Part shown: one piece after another, positions 61,839-64,000 of the stretch | Numbering within the stretch: position 1 is the stretch's first letter | How the letters are laid out: each line of letters starts with the position of its first letter | DNA from: Straminergon stramineum | Taxonomy: Eukaryota; Streptophyta; Bryopsida; Hypnales; Calliergonaceae | Assembly (NCBI GenBank): GCA_963920665.1 | Contig: OY987270.1 | Location: 18,564,019-18,628,018 of the forward strand | Length of the DNA stretch: 64,000 bases | Direction of reading: 5' to 3' | Notes under the pieces: generated by a model | The model's input: the letters and a program-made list of their open reading frames with translations, nothing else | Database searches by the model: none | What the model was told of the DNA's origin: nothing | Translations under genes and position numbers: made by a program

Positions 61839-62410
61839 ATTTGGAGCAAGTCCTGCAGCAACTGAAGCCCCTGCACCGGACTAGCCTTGTGCCGAGGATC
61901 TGTTTACAGTCATTGCAGGACTTGCTCTTCGAGGTCCAGTTTTTAGGTTGCAGGATCTACATTTTGCACTCCTTGCAGAATATTTAGTTTAGCTGTCATT
62001 CCGTTACCACTTGGGTCTCTATTCAATGTAATACGGTTGGTTGTGCACATACATTTGAGAGCCTCACTGGAGCCTTGAAAAAACCAGTGACTGCAGAAAA
62101 TTGTTGGAGCGAAATGCCCAACTCTGTAAATTATTTTATATACCGATACTGTCACGATGGAGAATTTTCGCAGTGCGGTTTTCCATGTCAATTAGTGCAA
62201 ATTTTTTTTGTGGATCTTATGCGAAGAGCTGGGAACTTTCAGCATTTCTTTGGCAATGCAGTTGGTTCATATCCGCGTGAGTTTTTTAGTGGGAATATTC
62301 ATTGCAAATGTTTTTGTAAAAGTACAGAGCTCTTTAATCTGACTGCCTGGATTGTTAAGAAAAAATTTGTGCAGTCTGAATCTGTGACATGTTTATGATG
62401 GTCTCTGATA
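61839..62410 (+). other. 3' UTR and flank of the NAC gene
   Basis: Moderate GC falling to AT-rich by 62.2 kb; likely transcribed 3' sequence. The open frames here are short and unsupported. Confidence 0.5.
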
Positions 62411-64000
62411 GCTTGACAAGTGTGGATATCCTCAGCTTCCGAAAGGACGGGGTTGGTTACTCTGGAAAATCATCCTTTTTCGTATTCTGAATCATATGCT
62501 TAAAAGAACCAAGACCACTCATTGCGATATTCTCTTTTCACACAAAATTTCAAGAAATAACATCTGCACTTCCATCCTACTCATCGGGACAAAGTTCCCC
62601 ATTGCATTAGTAGTGTTGCAGTACTGTTGCAATGGGGGGTTAATTTTCTGATGAGTACATAGAAGGATTTTGACATCCATCATCCACTTAGTGTTGTGGC
62701 ATCCTTCTAAGGTTAGAAAATTCCCTATTGATGACATGGCATTCATGATACATTTAGTATTTGGCATCCTTCCAAAGTTAGAGAATGCCTTACTGATGAC
62801 ATTTGAGTGCATTTATGTTTTACTTCATTGTTGTGGTTGTTGACCCTAGAAAGATGGACCATTAACAATTGATTTGAAGCTTCATTGTCCATTACTATTT
62901 TTGTTGTCATTTTGTAACTAGATATGAAAGAAGAAAAAAAAAATTTATTTTTTAGAGATGAATTCATATGTCTAAGGTAGGAGGCTCTGAAATTGCATGG
63001 GCATCAAGAATCGTCCCTAAGAATGGGCCATAAATAGTGCAAGAGGTTCCTTAAATGGACTATAGTTTATGAAGAAGCTGAATGTGATTGCAAATGCTCG
63101 ATTTTAGGACAATGAGCAATAGATAGTGCACACTAGTATGTGTGGTTCCTAACTCATGAATGTGCAATTAAATACTTGACACAAAATTCCAAAATGTAGT
63201 AAGAAATTGCCCTACACTATCATTTACAACGGGGTTTGCAATAAATGGATGAAGGATTTCCTACTTTGAAACGGTAATGAGTCATTCACGAAACTTTGAG
63301 GAACATCTTAAGCCTCTTATTCATTAGTTCTTGGACTGAAGTGCTCTATTCAAAGATAGCTTTTATTTCATTTTTGTTGAGTCTACAAGCACCAACAACT
63401 ACCTACACAATCTTCACTTTGAAAAAGAGTATCTAATTCATTTTAAGTCCAAATTTTACAATTTAAAGGAGCATTGAATTGTTTCCCATTTTTCTCTCCA
63501 TGACAAAAAAAATTGAAATCATTGGGCACGTTGCTTTCCCTACAAATCAATATTTCTCCTTACATGTGCCATTCATGAGCCTCCTATCCTTCTACAAGTC
63601 ATGAAATTTCTAAAGAGAAAGTTTGAAATTCTTGTGAAGTTTTAAAGAAAAAAATAGAAGAAATTCATATTAACTTCAAAAAAAATTTTAAAAAAATCTG
63701 AAATTTTCACTATGGATGTATACTATAGTGAATAAATCCATGGTATAAACCAAAGTTACCTTGTCATTCTAAAATTAAAAAATCAACAAACCATGGTTAT
63801 AGGTCCAAAGCTCATAATGCTATAAAATATTGAAATCTTCAAAATCTTCAACTGGAGTTGGAATTGTACTTGATAAGATTCATTTCATTCGTTGGCCTCA
63901 ATTTCAAATAATATCATTTTTATGGCATAATATATACATCAAGAGTAAATAGTAAGAAATGACCAAAATATACTACAAGGTTGATCCTTGGATTAAGCAT
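62411..64000. other. AT-rich repeat DNA, no gene seen
   Basis: Contains a short inverted pair (ccccattgca at about 62598 and ttgcaatgggg at about 62627) and a direct duplication of about 73 bp (ggcatccttctaaggttag near 62698 and ggcatccttccaaagttag near 62763, each followed by attgatgacat/actgatgacat). The rest is featureless AT-rich DNA. Confidence 0.5.

Overview
The window looks like nuclear DNA of a land plant. It carries spliced GT-AG genes, a NAC transcription factor ending in a membrane anchor, and a WRC zinc motif, which is known only from plants. Genes are fairly GC-rich and sit in a very AT-rich background full of DNA transposons. No LTR-retrotransposon coding sequence was recognised. 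A non-seed plant (bryophyte, lycophyte or fern) fits best, but that is inference.

Layout. 1-39 kb is almost gene-free and made of mobile-element debris: a PIF/Harbinger transposase remnant (60-1000), an 87-bp tandem array (4.6-5.2 kb), a 6.1-kb piggyBac element with perfect 13-bp termini and a nearly readable DDD transposase (9275-15342), an inverted pair of related non-coding elements (19.1-20.8 kb), a tiny CACTA-type foldback (20955-21084), a decayed intron-containing hAT transposase (23.2-27.4 kb) and a long hairpin (29.4-29.6 kb). The piggyBac copy sits inside a second TTAA element, which itself interrupts a tandem repeat of about 95 bp.

39-46 kb is a genic island on the plus strand: a two-exon glycine-rich small protein (39468-40064) and a six-exon gene (41930-46143) whose 577-residue product combines a HARE-HTH-like winged-helix region, an AT-hook-like stretch and a perfect WRC motif. 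Two short TTAA elements lie in its second intron. 46-55 kb is again repeat-rich: a fungal/animal-style Tc1 transposase pseudogene, a MITE carrying a (TTA)n tract, further TTAA elements, a mariner-like MITE and a small retro-insertion with a 13-bp target duplication.

55.8-61.8 kb holds two divergent genes: an intronless amidohydrolase-type guanine deaminase (minus strand) and a two-exon membrane-tethered NAC factor (plus strand). They are 2.4 kb apart, and a 177-bp-spaced duplication lies just upstream of the deaminase. The last 2 kb is AT-rich repeat DNA.

Main theme: at least eight separate elements in 64 kb share piggyBac hallmarks (TTAA flanks and CCC(C)T-type termini). This suggests a piggyBac lineage with a crowd of non-autonomous relatives, centred on the potential master copy at 9.3-15.3 kb.
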